Shown here: in pieces, positions 25,801 through 35,486 of the stretch
Position numbering within the stretch: the stretch's first letter is position 1
Layout of the letters: each line of letters opens with the position of its first letter
Assembly: GCF_008635795.1 (NCBI RefSeq)
Contig: NZ_VWRQ01000014.1
Span: 1-64,000, forward strand
DNA length: 64,000 nucleotides
Direction: 5' to 3'
Source: Paenibacillus tepidiphilus
GTDB taxonomy: Bacteria; Bacillota; Bacilli; Paenibacillales; Paenibacillaceae
The notes under the pieces: model-generated
Told to the model about the DNA's origin: nothing
The model's database searches: none
The model's input: only the letters and a program-made list of their open reading frames with translations
Program-made: the position numbers and the translations under genes

Positions 25801-27069
25801 ATGAGCGAACTGATTAATAACCGCGAAATGGATGTGCCGGAGCAGACCCGCCGCCAGAACATGCTGAAAGAGATCATCAAGGAATTGCATGCCGGAAAAA
25901 GTGTCGAAGAGGTTAAAGCGCGTTTTGAAGAAGCCGTAGGCGATGTAACCGTAGCCGAAATCTCGGCGATGGAGAACTCGCTGATGATGGAGGAAGGCAT
26001 ACCCGTTGCCGAAGTACAGCGCCTCTGCTCGGTGCATACGGCGATCTTCAAAGGCTCGATAGAGCAGATTCACCGTTCCAATCAGCCGGAGGAGCAGCCG
26101 GGACATCCGGTGCACACCTTCAAGCTGGAGAACCGCGAGATCGAACGGCTGGTCAATTTCCGTCTGGAGCTTCATACGGGCAAATTCTTGAAGCAGGACA
26201 GCGCGGACAACATCTTCAAGCTGCTGGAGGATCTCAGCCTGCTGCTTGATCTCGACAAGCATTACAGCCGCAAAGAGAATCTGCTGTTCCCCTATCTGGA
26301 GAAGTACGGAATCTATGGTCCGACCAAAGTAATGTGGGGGGTCGACGACGGCATCCGGGCCATGATTAAGGCGGCTAAGGCAGCGCTCACTGATTACCAG
26401 GGCAATGCTGCAGAAATTGATGGAATGCTGAAGGACATCATCCGGGAAGTCAATGAAATGATCTTTAAGGAAGAGAATATTCTGCTGCCGATGGCGCTCG
26501 AGAAGCTGACCGAGGACGAATGGGTGAAAATCGCCCGCGAGAGCGATGAAATCGGGTTCTGCCTGACGGCCCCGGAGCAGGAATGGATTCCGGAACGCGC
26601 TCCTGAGCCGCAAGGTGCTGCTGAAACCGCTGAAGCCGGTGAGGAAGGGGCCGCTCCGGCCCAAGGCTTCATCCGTTTCGAGACGGGAATCCTGTCTCTG
26701 CAGCAGCTGGAAACGGTGCTTAACCATCTGCCTGTCGATCTGACGTTCATTGACGAGAATGATGTCGTACGCTACTTCTCGCACGGGAAGGAACGGATCT
26801 TCGCCCGGACCAAGGCGGTCATCGGCCGCACGGTGCAGAACTGCCATCCGCCGCAAAGCGTGCATGTAGTCGAGAAGCTGCTGGAGGATTTCAAATCCGG
26901 ACGCAAGGATGCCGAGGATTTCTGGATCAATATCCGGGACAAATTTATTTACATCCGCTATTTCGCCGTCCGCGATGAGAACGGGAAGTACATGGGCACG
27001 CTGGAGTTTACCCAGAACATCGCACCGATCCGCGCGCTGGAAGGGCAAAAACGCATATTGTCGGAGTAG
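25801..27069 (+). CDS. DUF438 / hemerythrin / PAS protein
   Basis: 422 residues in three parts. DUF438 lies at about 20-90 (MLKEIIKELHAGKSVEEVKARF). A hemerythrin-like four-helix bundle at about 100-245 carries candidate di-iron ligands H105, H134, H163, E167 and later E residues in NEMIFKEENILLP. After a Glu/Ala-rich linker, a PAS-like domain occupies about 300-415 (VDLTFIDENDVVRYFSHG). Such proteins are thought to sense or bind oxygen, NO or redox ligands. An upstream Crp/Fnr-like site and the DUF1858 partner fit a role in oxygen limitation or nitrosative stress; this is inference. Confidence 0.87.
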   Translation: MSELINNREMDVPEQTRRQNMLKEIIKELHAGKSVEEVKARFEEAVGDVTVAEISAMENSLMMEEGIPVAEVQRLCSVHTAIFKGSIEQIHRSNQPEEQPGHPVHTFKLENREIERLVNFRLELHTGKFLKQDSADNIFKLLEDLSLLLDLDKHYSRKENLLFPYLEKYGIYGPTKVMWGVDDGIRAMIKAAKAALTDYQGNAAEIDGMLKDIIREVNEMIFKEENILLPMALEKLTEDEWVKIARESDEIGFCLTAPEQEWIPERAPEPQGAAETAEAGEEGAAPAQGFIRFETGILSLQQLETVLNHLPVDLTFIDENDVVRYFSHGKERIFARTKAVIGRTVQNCHPPQSVHVVEKLLEDFKSGRKDAEDFWINIRDKFIYIRYFAVRDENGKYMGTLEFTQNIAPIRALEGQKRILSE

Positions 27070-27091
27070 GCTACAAGCTCAGACGGTTATT

Positions 27092-27129
27092 AACGGTTTC
27101 CTTGCCGCACTGCAGGGAAGCCGTTTTCT
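27092..27129 (+). terminator. Terminator after the DUF438 gene
   Basis: A stem of about 13 bp (27092-27105 with 27112-27125) followed by TTTTCTT. Confidence 0.75.
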
Positions 27130-27180
27130 TGTGGCCGGGAATCGTCAAAAATTTCATCCACCCGGGTGTGTCGCCTTTCC

Positions 27181-27209
27181 TTGACCGGAGGGGAGGCTTC
27201 TATTATAGT
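27181..27209 (+). promoter_or_regulatory. Sigma-A promoter of glcK
   Basis: TTGACC (27181-27186) and TATAGT (27204-27209) with a 17 bp spacer, 49 nt before the glcK start. Confidence 0.7.
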
Positions 27210-27257
27210 GGGTACGTAGGATTAACTATTTTAGCATAGAAAAAGGTGGCTTGTTAC

Positions 27258-28208
27258 ATGTCTGAGAACATCTACGTTGGCGTGGATTTAGGCGGAACCA
27301 CGATTAAGGTGGGGATCTGCAATGCCGAAGGCAAATTGCTGCATACTTACGAAGGACCTACGGGAACCGCCGACGGCGTCGATGCTGTAATCGATAACAT
27401 CGAGAAGTATGTGCGCCAGATTGTGGAGGACTCCCCGTATTCCTGGGAGCAGCTTGCCGGCGTTGGGGCCGGTTTGGCCGGATTCACCAATATTCGTGAA
27501 GGCATCATCATTCTTGCGCCTAACATAGGATTTAGAGATGTGCCGATGCGCTCCATTCTGGAGACCCGGTTAAGCAAGCCAGTCAAAATAGATAACGACG
27601 CGAACGTGGCTGCTCTGGGTGAGGCTTGGAGCGGCGCAGGACGTGGAGTGGAGAACTGCGTCTGCTATACGCTGGGAACCGGCGTAGGCGGCGGTATCAT
27701 CATTAACGGCAAGGTCTATCAAGGATTTGCCGGTCTGGCCGGTGAGCTGGGCCATATTTCCGTTGTGCCTGATCTGGAAGCCATTCAATGCGGCTGCGGC
27801 AACATGGGCTGCCTGGAAACCGTCTCCTCGGCAACCGGCATCATCCGTATGGCCAATGATGCTGTGGCACGCGGCGACCGCACTTCGCTCTCGCTCGTGG
27901 AGAAGATTGCGGCCAAGGAAGTATTCGACGCCGCCAAGGCCGGAGACGAAGTGGCACTGCGCATCGTCAACCGCGCTGCCTTCTATCTGGGCAAATCGAT
28001 GGCTGCGGTAGCTGCCGTACTGAACCCTGAAGTGTTCATTGTCGGCGGCGGCGTTTCCAAAGCAGGCGATATTCTGTTCGATGAAGTGCGCCGCGTATTC
28101 GCCAAGCTGGCGCCTGAACCGCTTCAGAAGGGTGTAACCATCGTGCCTGCAGAGCTGGGCAATGATGCCGGTATTATTGGTGCCGCAGGTCTCCTGCTGC
28201 GTTCTTAA
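27258..28208 (+). CDS. glcK: Glucokinase, ROK family
   Basis: 316 residues. The ATP-binding motif GVDLGGTTIK is at 8-17, the catalytic DNDAN at 112-116, and the ROK zinc motif CGCGNMGC at 178-185. It phosphorylates free glucose with ATP. The frame extends to GTG 27246, but AAAGGTGG spaced 8 nt supports ATG 27258. A consensus-like promoter lies just upstream. It precedes rapZ-glmR-whiA and may be cotranscribed, as the gap is 46 nt without a terminator. Confidence 0.95.
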   Translation: MSENIYVGVDLGGTTIKVGICNAEGKLLHTYEGPTGTADGVDAVIDNIEKYVRQIVEDSPYSWEQLAGVGAGLAGFTNIREGIIILAPNIGFRDVPMRSILETRLSKPVKIDNDANVAALGEAWSGAGRGVENCVCYTLGTGVGGGIIINGKVYQGFAGLAGELGHISVVPDLEAIQCGCGNMGCLETVSSATGIIRMANDAVARGDRTSLSLVEKIAAKEVFDAAKAGDEVALRIVNRAAFYLGKSMAAVAAVLNPEVFIVGGGVSKAGDILFDEVRRVFAKLAPEPLQKGVTIVPAELGNDAGIIGAAGLLLRS

Positions 28209-28254
28209 TCGACGGGAATTATTCATATATTAACCTGTGGGGAGGGACGCGATC

Positions 28255-29154
28255 ATGACCGAAATCGAGCAAATAGCGCCCGGCGGAGCCACCCTGATTA
28301 TAATTACGGGGATGTCCGGTGCCGGCAAGACCATCGCCGTACAAAGCCTTGAGGATCTTGGCTTTTTCTGCGTCGACAATTTGCCGCCCGTTCTCATTCC
28401 GAAATTTGCCGAACTGATTGAGCAGTCCAAGGGCAAAATCGCCAAAGTGGCCCTGGTCATCGACCTTAGAGGAAGAGAGTTCTTTACGGCTTTGTCCGAA
28501 TCGCTGGCCTATATCAAGACCGAGTCCAGCATCGGCTGCGAGATCCTCTTCCTGGACGCTACCGACTCGGTGCTTGTCCAGCGGTACAAAGAGAGCCGGC
28601 GACATCATCCGCTTGCTCCGAAGGGCATGCCGCTCGACGGTATCCGCCTGGAGCGTCAGATGCTGGAGGACCTGAAGAACTCGGCCACCCTGTGTCTGGA
28701 TACCAGCAATATGAAGCCGGCGCAGCTGAAGGACAAAATCGTCTCGCGGTTCTCCCAGCTCGGCAAGAACACACTCTCCGTCAACATCACTTCATTTGGC
28801 TTCAAGTATGGCATTCCGATTGACGCCGACCTTGTATTTGATGTCCGTTTTCTGCCCAATCCGCATTATGTGGACCAGCTGCGCCCGAAGACAGGCCAAG
28901 ACAGCGATGTATACGACTATGTAATGAAATGGCCTGAGACGCAAGCCTTCCTGACCAAGCTGCTGGATATGCTGCAATTCCTGATCCCCCAGTACCGCAA
29001 GGAGGGCAAGGCCCAGATTATTATCGGAATCGGCTGCACCGGCGGGAAACACCGCTCTGTAGCGATTGCGGAATACTTGGGCAGGATGCTCGGGGTCAGC
29101 GAAACGGAATCCGTATCGGTCAGCCATCGGGATTCCGAGCGTGATCGGCATTAG
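28255..29154 (+). CDS. rapZ: RapZ/YvcJ nucleotide-binding protein
   Basis: 299 residues. Walker A GMSGAGKT at 19-26, and the C-terminal block IGIGCTGGKHRSVAIAEYL. In E. coli RapZ is an RNA adaptor controlling GlmS; in B. subtilis YvcJ is a GTP/ATP-binding protein linked to competence. ATG 28255 follows GGGGAGG by 8 nt; the GTG at 28237 lies inside that site. First gene of the conserved rapZ-glmR-whiA-HPr cluster. Confidence 0.96.
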   Translation: MTEIEQIAPGGATLIIITGMSGAGKTIAVQSLEDLGFFCVDNLPPVLIPKFAELIEQSKGKIAKVALVIDLRGREFFTALSESLAYIKTESSIGCEILFLDATDSVLVQRYKESRRHHPLAPKGMPLDGIRLERQMLEDLKNSATLCLDTSNMKPAQLKDKIVSRFSQLGKNTLSVNITSFGFKYGIPIDADLVFDVRFLPNPHYVDQLRPKTGQDSDVYDYVMKWPETQAFLTKLLDMLQFLIPQYRKEGKAQIIIGIGCTGGKHRSVAIAEYLGRMLGVSETESVSVSHRDSERDRH

Positions 29155-29171
29155 GAGAGAAGGGATCATTA

Positions 29172-30143
29172 GTGGCTAAGGAACAGATTGGGCATCCGCG
29201 CATTGTTGTCATGGGCGGCGGCACCGGGTTATCTGTCATGCTGCGCGGCCTCAAAGAGAAGCCGCTCGATATTACGGCCATCGTCACCGTGGCCGATGAC
29301 GGCGGCAGCTCCGGCATCCTGCGCAGCGAACTGCAGATGCCGCCTCCCGGCGACATCCGCAACGTGCTGACGGCGATGGCCGATGTGGAGCCGCTGATGG
29401 CGCAAATTATGAAATACCGCTTCAGTGCCGGGGAGGGGCTGGCCGGCCACAGTCTCGGCAATTTGATTCTGGCTGCGCTTACAGATATTTCCGGAGACTT
29501 CGTTACAGCCGTCCGTGAGCTCAGCCGTCTGTTCGCCGTCCGCGGGCGGGTGCTGCCGGCGGCAGGGGAAGCAGTGGTCCTTCATGCGGAGATGGCGGAC
29601 GGAACGATCATCACCGGGGAATCGAAGATTCCCGAAGCCGGCGGCAAGATCAAGCGGGTCTTCCTGGACCCGCCGGATGTGGAACCGCTGCCGGAGGCGC
29701 TTGAGGCCATTGCACAGGCAGATGCCATTCTGCTCGGACCGGGCAGCCTGTATACCAGCATCCTGCCGAACCTGCTTGTGCCAAAGCTGGCGGAGGCCGT
29801 GGTGGCTTCCAAGGCAATCAAGATTTTTGTCTGCAATGTCATGACCCAGCCCGGAGAGACGGACGATTATACGGTCAGCGACCATTTACAGGCAGTGTAC
29901 GACCATATTGGCCTGAATCTATTCGATTATGTCATCGTCAATGACGGGGACATTCCGGAGCAGGTACAGATTAAATACGCCGAGAAGGGCGCGCGTCCGG
30001 TACAGCTTGACCGGGAAGCCCTGGATGGCAGGTATAAGGTTATTGCCGACAAGCTGGTATTGTTCAAGACCTATTTGAGGCATGATACCAATAAGCTGAG
30101 CCATCATATTTATCAGCTGGTGGAGAACTGGACTTCCAGATAA
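29172..30143 (+). CDS. glmR: YvcK/GlmR, gluconeogenesis and cell-wall precursor factor
   Basis: 323 residues, CofD-like fold. VVMGGGTGLSVML at the N-terminus, VADDGGSSGILR and GHSLGNLILAAL are hallmark motifs. In B. subtilis it binds UDP-GlcNAc and stimulates GlmS, and is needed on gluconeogenic carbon. GTG start with AGAAGGGA upstream, 17 nt after rapZ. Confidence 0.96.
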   Translation: MAKEQIGHPRIVVMGGGTGLSVMLRGLKEKPLDITAIVTVADDGGSSGILRSELQMPPPGDIRNVLTAMADVEPLMAQIMKYRFSAGEGLAGHSLGNLILAALTDISGDFVTAVRELSRLFAVRGRVLPAAGEAVVLHAEMADGTIITGESKIPEAGGKIKRVFLDPPDVEPLPEALEAIAQADAILLGPGSLYTSILPNLLVPKLAEAVVASKAIKIFVCNVMTQPGETDDYTVSDHLQAVYDHIGLNLFDYVIVNDGDIPEQVQIKYAEKGARPVQLDREALDGRYKVIADKLVLFKTYLRHDTNKLSHHIYQLVENWTSR

Positions 30144-30176
30144 CGATACTGAATTGACATGAAAGAGGTGAGCCCC

Positions 30177-31106
30177 TTGTCTTTTGCGGCCCTGACCAAA
30201 AAAGAGCTGACGATGGTGGAGAGCCAGCCTTGCTGCGAGAAAGCGGAGATGTCCGCATTGATCCGGATGAACGGGTCGGTACAGCTTTCGAGCAAAAAGG
30301 TGGTTCTCGACATCTCGACGGAAAATGCCGCGATTGCAAGACGGGTATATTCTTTGCTTAAGAAATATTACCAGGTCCATATCGAGCTGCTCGTGCGTAA
30401 AAAAATGCGTTTGAAGAAAAATAACGTTTATATCGTCCGGATTCCTACTTCCGTGCAGGAAATCCTGAAGGATTTGCGGATCGTCTCGGAAGGGTTCATC
30501 TTCACGGATGGCATCGACAACGAGATTGTCGCCAAGAACTGCTGCAAGCGCGCATATCTGCGCGGTGCGTTCATGGCCGGGGGCTCGGTCAACAATCCGG
30601 AGGGCTCTTCGTACCACCTGGAGATCGCTTCGATGTATGAGGAGCACTGCAAGGCGCTGGTTGAGCTGGCTGGGGAATTTCACCTGAATGCCCGCTGCAT
30701 AGAGCGCAAAAAAGGATTCATCCTATACATCAAGGAAGGCGAGAAAATAATCGAGTTCCTCAGTCTGATCGGTGCCCACCAGGCTCTGTTCAAGTTCGAG
30801 GATGTGCGGATTATGCGCGACATGCGCAACTCCGTCAACCGCATCGTGAATTGTGAAACGGCAAACCTGAATAAGACGATCGGCGCTGCCGTGCGGCAGA
30901 TTGAGAATATCAAGCTGCTGCAGCGCGAGATGGGACTGGAGAATCTGCCGGATAAGCTGCGCGAAGTGGCGGAAATCCGCCTGGCCCATCCGGAGATTAA
31001 TCTGAAGGAAGTCGGCGAGATGCTGAAAGGCAATGTCAGCAAATCAGGTGTGAATCACCGCCTGCGCAAAATCGATGAGCTGGCTGAGAAGGTCCGGAAC
31101 GGTTGA
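30177..31106 (+). CDS. whiA: WhiA sporulation/cell-division regulator
   Basis: 309 residues. An N-terminal LAGLIDADG-like fold (RGAFMAGGSVNNPEG) is followed by a C-terminal helix-turn-helix (LREVAEIRLAHPEINLKEVG). The best start is TTG 30177, giving (M)SFAALTKKELT, which lines up with B. subtilis WhiA; the ATG at 30159 lies before AAAGAGGTG, the evident ribosome site. It affects cell division and chromosome segregation in Bacillus. Third gene of the cluster. Confidence 0.95.
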   Translation: MSFAALTKKELTMVESQPCCEKAEMSALIRMNGSVQLSSKKVVLDISTENAAIARRVYSLLKKYYQVHIELLVRKKMRLKKNNVYIVRIPTSVQEILKDLRIVSEGFIFTDGIDNEIVAKNCCKRAYLRGAFMAGGSVNNPEGSSYHLEIASMYEEHCKALVELAGEFHLNARCIERKKGFILYIKEGEKIIEFLSLIGAHQALFKFEDVRIMRDMRNSVNRIVNCETANLNKTIGAAVRQIENIKLLQREMGLENLPDKLREVAEIRLAHPEINLKEVGEMLKGNVSKSGVNHRLRKIDELAEKVRNG

Positions 31107-31204
31107 ATTATTTTTTTTCTAGTGTGGAAGAAGTTATAATGATATAATATTATAAAATTAATGTGAAATTTTTGGGCAGATCTCAAATAGGGGGTAAGCG
31201 TTTC

Positions 31205-31474
31205 ATGACAAAGCACCCGGTAGTTGTACGTTTGAAGACGGGGCTCCATGCTCGGCCGGCAGCGCTCTTCGTGCAGGAAGCCAACAAGTTTTCATCGGAA
31301 ATCTTCGTGGAAAAAGACGATAAAAAAGTGAACGCCAAAAGCATCATGGGCATTATGAGCCTCGCGATCAGCTCCGGCACGGAGATTTATATCAGTGCGG
31401 ACGGCGCTGATGCCGATCAGGCTGTAACCGCTTTGACCAGTCTTGTCAGCAAGGAAGAGCTGGAGAACCAGTAA
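31205..31474 (+). CDS. HPr-family phosphocarrier protein at the crh position
   Basis: 89 residues. It occupies the place of crh behind whiA. Crh in B. subtilis has Gln at position 15 and cannot carry a histidyl phosphate. Here His15 is present in GLHARPA, with Ser46 in AKSIMGIM. It could therefore take phosphate from enzyme I and also be a target of HprK. The frame is open to 31163, but ATG 31205 behind AGGGGGTAAG gives the exact HPr length. Whether it is the sole HPr or a Crh-like paralogue depends on the rest of the genome. Confidence 0.93.
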   Translation: MTKHPVVVRLKTGLHARPAALFVQEANKFSSEIFVEKDDKKVNAKSIMGIMSLAISSGTEIYISADGADADQAVTALTSLVSKEELENQ

Positions 31475-31598
31475 ATGTAAGCCTTAACTTTGTGTATAAG
31501 GAGAACATGGCTGTCCTCCTTCCGGGAGGCGGCCGTTTCTTCCAGGAATATAAGGACACTGGTGCATCAAGTAGATATAAGTTATCGAGTTTCGTATG

Positions 31599-31621
31599 AA
31601 GGCCCTGCGGGGCTTTTTTTT
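31599..31621 (+). terminator. Terminator after the HPr gene
   Basis: A short GCCC/GGGC stem with flanking A-T pairs and an eight-base T run, 125 nt after the stop. The 31475-31740 gap holds nothing else recognisable except a small GC-rich inverted repeat near 31517. Confidence 0.7.
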
Positions 31622-31740
31622 GTTTCTGCCTGCTCTAAAAATATTATTTTCTCAACGCAATCTGACATGCAACATTATCCATGCTGCTTCGTCTAAAGGA
31701 TACCAAAACCAATTATGAAAGTTGAAAGGGGACACTAGTC

Positions 31741-32499
31741 ATGAACAAATGGGGTAAAACTATCGGTGCTGTACTGCTTGCAAGCAGCTTGTTAGTAGGA
31801 GGAATGGCGTTGAACGGAGGGTTCAAGGGACCGGAGAAGGCTTATGCCGCTGAAGAGGTGCAGAAGAACATTGTAAGCGTGGTAGGTAAAGGCGAGTTGT
31901 CGATCAAGCCGGATGTGGTTTATCTGTCCATCGGAGTCAGCACATCGGCGGCTACGGCGGAAGAAGCCCAAAAGAACACCGGGGCGAAGATCTCCAAGAT
32001 TACCGCACTGCTGAAGGGCACCTGGGGACTGGCCGACAAGGATATCAAAAGCACCCAATTCTATGTGCAGCCGAACTACAGCTACTCCGAGAAAGACGGA
32101 CAGCAGGTCAAGGGCTACATCGCCCAGCATACTCTGGAGGTAACTTACCGTGACCTTGCCAAGGTTGGATCGCTGCTGGATGCCGTATCCACCGCTGGCG
32201 CCAACAATATCGGCAATGCCCGGTTCGCGATTGAAGATCCGTCCGCTTTTGAAGCACAGGTGATTGAGAAGGCCATGGCCAACGCGGATGTCAAAGCAGC
32301 GGCGATTGCCAAATCGGCCAAGCGCAGTCTGGGCCAGGTTGTCACTGTCATTCAGAATGATGACGGCAACAATCCGGTGACTTATCTGGAGACGGCAGCT
32401 ATGAGCAAGTCTTCTGCGGATGCAAACGGGGCTACTTCGGTAGAAGCGGGCGAAGTGAAAGTAACCACCCGGCTCAGCGTAACCTATGAGCTGAAATAG
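31741..32499 (+). CDS. Secreted SIMPL-domain (DUF541) protein
   Basis: 252 residues. It has a signal peptide (basic MNKWGK, hydrophobic core to about residue 24, likely cleavage after AYA near residue 37), then a SIMPL/DUF541 domain starting VVGKGELSIKPDVVYLSIGV. Relatives occur at the periplasm or cell surface, with proposed roles in oxidative stress or scaffolding, but no defined activity. GAAAGGGG precedes the ATG. Its terminator shows it is transcribed alone. Confidence 0.9.
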   Translation: MNKWGKTIGAVLLASSLLVGGMALNGGFKGPEKAYAAEEVQKNIVSVVGKGELSIKPDVVYLSIGVSTSAATAEEAQKNTGAKISKITALLKGTWGLADKDIKSTQFYVQPNYSYSEKDGQQVKGYIAQHTLEVTYRDLAKVGSLLDAVSTAGANNIGNARFAIEDPSAFEAQVIEKAMANADVKAAAIAKSAKRSLGQVVTVIQNDDGNNPVTYLETAAMSKSSADANGATSVEAGEVKVTTRLSVTYELK

Positions 32500-32516
32500 G
32501 ATTGAATTTTGTAGAG

Positions 32517-32563
32517 GAAGCGCAGAATCTGGCCGGTATGGCCGGGGCTGCGCTTCTTTCTTT
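32517..32563 (+). terminator. Terminator after the SIMPL gene
   Basis: A 9 bp stem (32517-32525 with 32548-32556), with an inner GGCC/GGCC stem, then TTTCTTTT. Confidence 0.82.
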
Positions 32564-32780
32564 TATCAGGAGTATGCGTGAAATCTCTCATATTGTTTAA
32601 AGAAAGGTTACATTCTTTTTTGCAAAATACGCCAACGCTTAAGAAACTGTAAAGTGCTTTGTAACAACCGCAGGTTAAGTTCTCTTTATAATGGAAAGAG
32701 TGAGACGGGGCCGAACGCCCTGGAAGCATTGGTACGACACATCTTGAACATCATAACTGCCAGTGGAAGGGGACGAAATT

Positions 32781-33896
32781 ATGAATATTATGCTGAAGGA
32801 ACAGATGCGTAAATGGAGTACAGGAGTATTAGCGGCGGGGTTGCTGCTGGGGGGCGGATTCCTGCCGGGAGATATCGGGCGGGCTGCGGCTGCCACTGCC
32901 ACGCCTGCTGCGGCTCAGTCCAAAGCGGTGAATCCGGCAATCGTGCTGAAAGCGGACGGTAAGATCACAAAGCAAACAGGCCTGTATCAGGACGGCAAGG
33001 TTTGGATTCCGGTGACATTCCTGCGTGACTCGCTGGGCATGGGCATCTCTTACGACAAGGCGGAGAATGCTTACACCATCGGTAAAGGGTATAATCAAGT
33101 TCGGATCGAAATCGTGGAGTATGGAATAGCAACCTATGTGAATAACTATTTTCTCGGTGACTACAACGCCCGGTTGGTGAATAACCGTTTGTATGTACCG
33201 GTTGATTTGCTCAGCGATTTTCTGGGCTATAAAAGCGACCTCAGTCTCGCAACCGGCCGTCTGAATGTGCTGAAACATGCACAGAATGCGATTACGGTCA
33301 CTACAGAGGTGTATGCCAATGATCGTGAGGATGCGCCCATCCGGATTGAATATCCGCAGATCAGCGGACTGGCAAGCAGTGAAGCGCAGCAGACCATTAA
33401 TTCCACGATCAAGCAAAGCGTTCAGAAGTTCGCTGACGCTTCTAAAGAGCAAATCTCCCGCAAAGCCGAAGACGAGCGGCCTTACGAATTCGACGGCGGT
33501 TACGTCGTTACGTATAACCGGGATGGTGTGCTGAGCCTGGTGCTTGACCAATACAGCTATACGGGCGGTGCGCACGGCATGAGCTATCGTGATGCTTACA
33601 CCTTCTCCCTGAAGGACGGCAAGCGCCTGCTGCTGGGCGATCTGTTCGGAGCCAACCCGAACTACAAGAAAGAGCTGAACGCCAAGCTCTCCAAGCAGCT
33701 GAAGGCTGAGGGCGGCTATCTGGGCGGCTTTACCGGACTGAACACGGAGAAATATTTCTACTTAAAAGATGGCAAGGCGGTGCTCTTCTTCCAGGTCTAT
33801 GAATATACGGCCTATGCATCGGGCTTCCCGGAATTTGATTTCACTTTCAAGGAATTGCTGCCCGATGGAAGCAGTCCGTTTGCTAAGCTGAAATAA
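32781..33896 (+). CDS. Secreted protein: copper-amine-oxidase-like N-terminal domain plus DUF4163/DUF3298
   Basis: 371 residues. Signal peptide to about residue 37. A stalk-like copper amine oxidase N-domain covers about 50-155 (DGKVWIPVTFLRDSLGMGISYD, then VNNRLYVPVDLLSDFLGYK), common in Paenibacillus wall proteins. The C-terminal part is DUF4163 and DUF3298, seen in RsiV and PdaC-like proteins, with SYTGGAHGMSYRDAYTFSL as its signature. In RsiV this pair binds lysozyme; here no anti-sigma segment or deacetylase domain follows. ATG 32781 with GGAAGGGGA upstream is preferred over GTG 32763. Confidence 0.85.
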   Translation: MNIMLKEQMRKWSTGVLAAGLLLGGGFLPGDIGRAAAATATPAAAQSKAVNPAIVLKADGKITKQTGLYQDGKVWIPVTFLRDSLGMGISYDKAENAYTIGKGYNQVRIEIVEYGIATYVNNYFLGDYNARLVNNRLYVPVDLLSDFLGYKSDLSLATGRLNVLKHAQNAITVTTEVYANDREDAPIRIEYPQISGLASSEAQQTINSTIKQSVQKFADASKEQISRKAEDERPYEFDGGYVVTYNRDGVLSLVLDQYSYTGGAHGMSYRDAYTFSLKDGKRLLLGDLFGANPNYKKELNAKLSKQLKAEGGYLGGFTGLNTEKYFYLKDGKAVLFFQVYEYTAYASGFPEFDFTFKELLPDGSSPFAKLK

Positions 33897-33921
33897 ACTA
33901 GCCGAATAATCTAATTACCGG

Positions 33922-33964
33922 CAAGCCCTTTTCTCCTGTCCGGGAGCGAAGGGCTTGTTCTTTT
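33922..33964 (+). terminator. Terminator after the DUF3298 gene
   Basis: A 9 bp stem (33922-33930 with 33949-33957), with an inner CTCC/GGAG pairing, then TTCTTTT. Confidence 0.75.
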
Positions 33965-34086
33965 ATGGGAATCATACGAATCCGGGCCTGTTGCGTGGGA
34001 GGCGCAGTTATACCTGCCGTTACGCGTTCACCCTGTCCTTCATAAGCTGGAGTATAGAGCGGCTTATTAACGGGAGGAGGATACGG

Positions 34087-34731
34087 ATGATGGGATATCA
34101 CTATACGGCAATCGGGGATTCTTTGACGACGGGGTTCGGGGCGCTGCCGGGGAACGGGTTTGTTCCCGTGTACCGCAGGATGGCGGAAAGGCGTCTGCGC
34201 GCCCAGGTCAGCCTAACTAACCTGGGTGTAAACGGTCTGACTACAGAGGGTCTCGAACAGCGGCTAAAGAGCGATTATCATTACCGAATGGCGATTCGGG
34301 ATGCTGATCTGATCACGATCTCCATAGGCGGCAACGACCTGATCAAGGCGGCCAAGGCGGCGGGAGGGCGTCCCGGAGAGTTATCCCCGCTTCTGCAGAA
34401 AGCGCTCAGAAATTGTAAACGGAATTACGGAGATATCATGGGCACGATTACCCAACTGAAGGCGGGTCTGCGCAAGCCTTACATTATCCGTATCGTAGGG
34501 CTATACAATCCTTACCCGCAAGTGGATGAAGCCACGGACTGGGTGCGGGCGTTTAACCGTTACGTGGCAGGCTACAGCAGTCCGGTATGCGGATTTGCCC
34601 CGGTATATCGGGAGTTTGCCGGCAATGAGCAGGCGCTCTTGTTCATTGACCATCTGCATCCCAATGGACGGGGATACCAGGTCATTGCGAATAAGCTGAA
34701 TGAACTTGGGTATGGAAGGCTGGGACACTGA
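34087..34731 (+). CDS. SGNH/GDSL-type hydrolase
   Basis: 214 residues. Block I is AIGDSLTTGFGA with the serine nucleophile at about residue 11; block III is SIGGNDL; and block V is DHLHPNG, carrying the catalytic Asp-His. The family acts as esterases or lysophospholipases; the substrate is unknown. No signal peptide is present in the form chosen. The frame runs up to 33955, but GGGAGGAGG lies 7 nt before ATG 34087. Confidence 0.9.
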   Translation: MMGYHYTAIGDSLTTGFGALPGNGFVPVYRRMAERRLRAQVSLTNLGVNGLTTEGLEQRLKSDYHYRMAIRDADLITISIGGNDLIKAAKAAGGRPGELSPLLQKALRNCKRNYGDIMGTITQLKAGLRKPYIIRIVGLYNPYPQVDEATDWVRAFNRYVAGYSSPVCGFAPVYREFAGNEQALLFIDHLHPNGRGYQVIANKLNELGYGRLGH

Positions 34732-34737
34732 TGTGTA

Positions 34738-34782
34738 ACAAAAAACAGGCTGCCTGGACCATGATGGTCTGGGCAGCCTGTT
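34738..34782 (-). terminator. Terminator between the convergent SGNH and clpP genes
   Basis: A long, nearly perfect stem (34745-34760 with 34766-34781) with six T residues on the minus strand, so it mainly serves clpP. The plus side has only a weak T run. Confidence 0.82.
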
Positions 34783-34796
34783 GATGTTCTTGCCGA

Positions 34797-35393
<597 letters not shown>

Positions 35394-35457
35394 GTGGAAA
35401 ACCTCCTTGAATTGGTTCTTCGTATGTGTTCATTTTTACTGTTACCGTATTAACCAC

Positions 35458-35486
35458 ATGATAAACAAATTCAAACAAAAAGTCAA
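35458..35486 (-). promoter_or_regulatory. Sigma-A promoter of clpP
   Basis: Reading the minus strand, TTGACT (35486-35481) and TATCAT (35463-35458) are separated by 17 bp, 65 nt before the GTG start. The -35 box lies within the CtsR operator. Confidence 0.8.
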
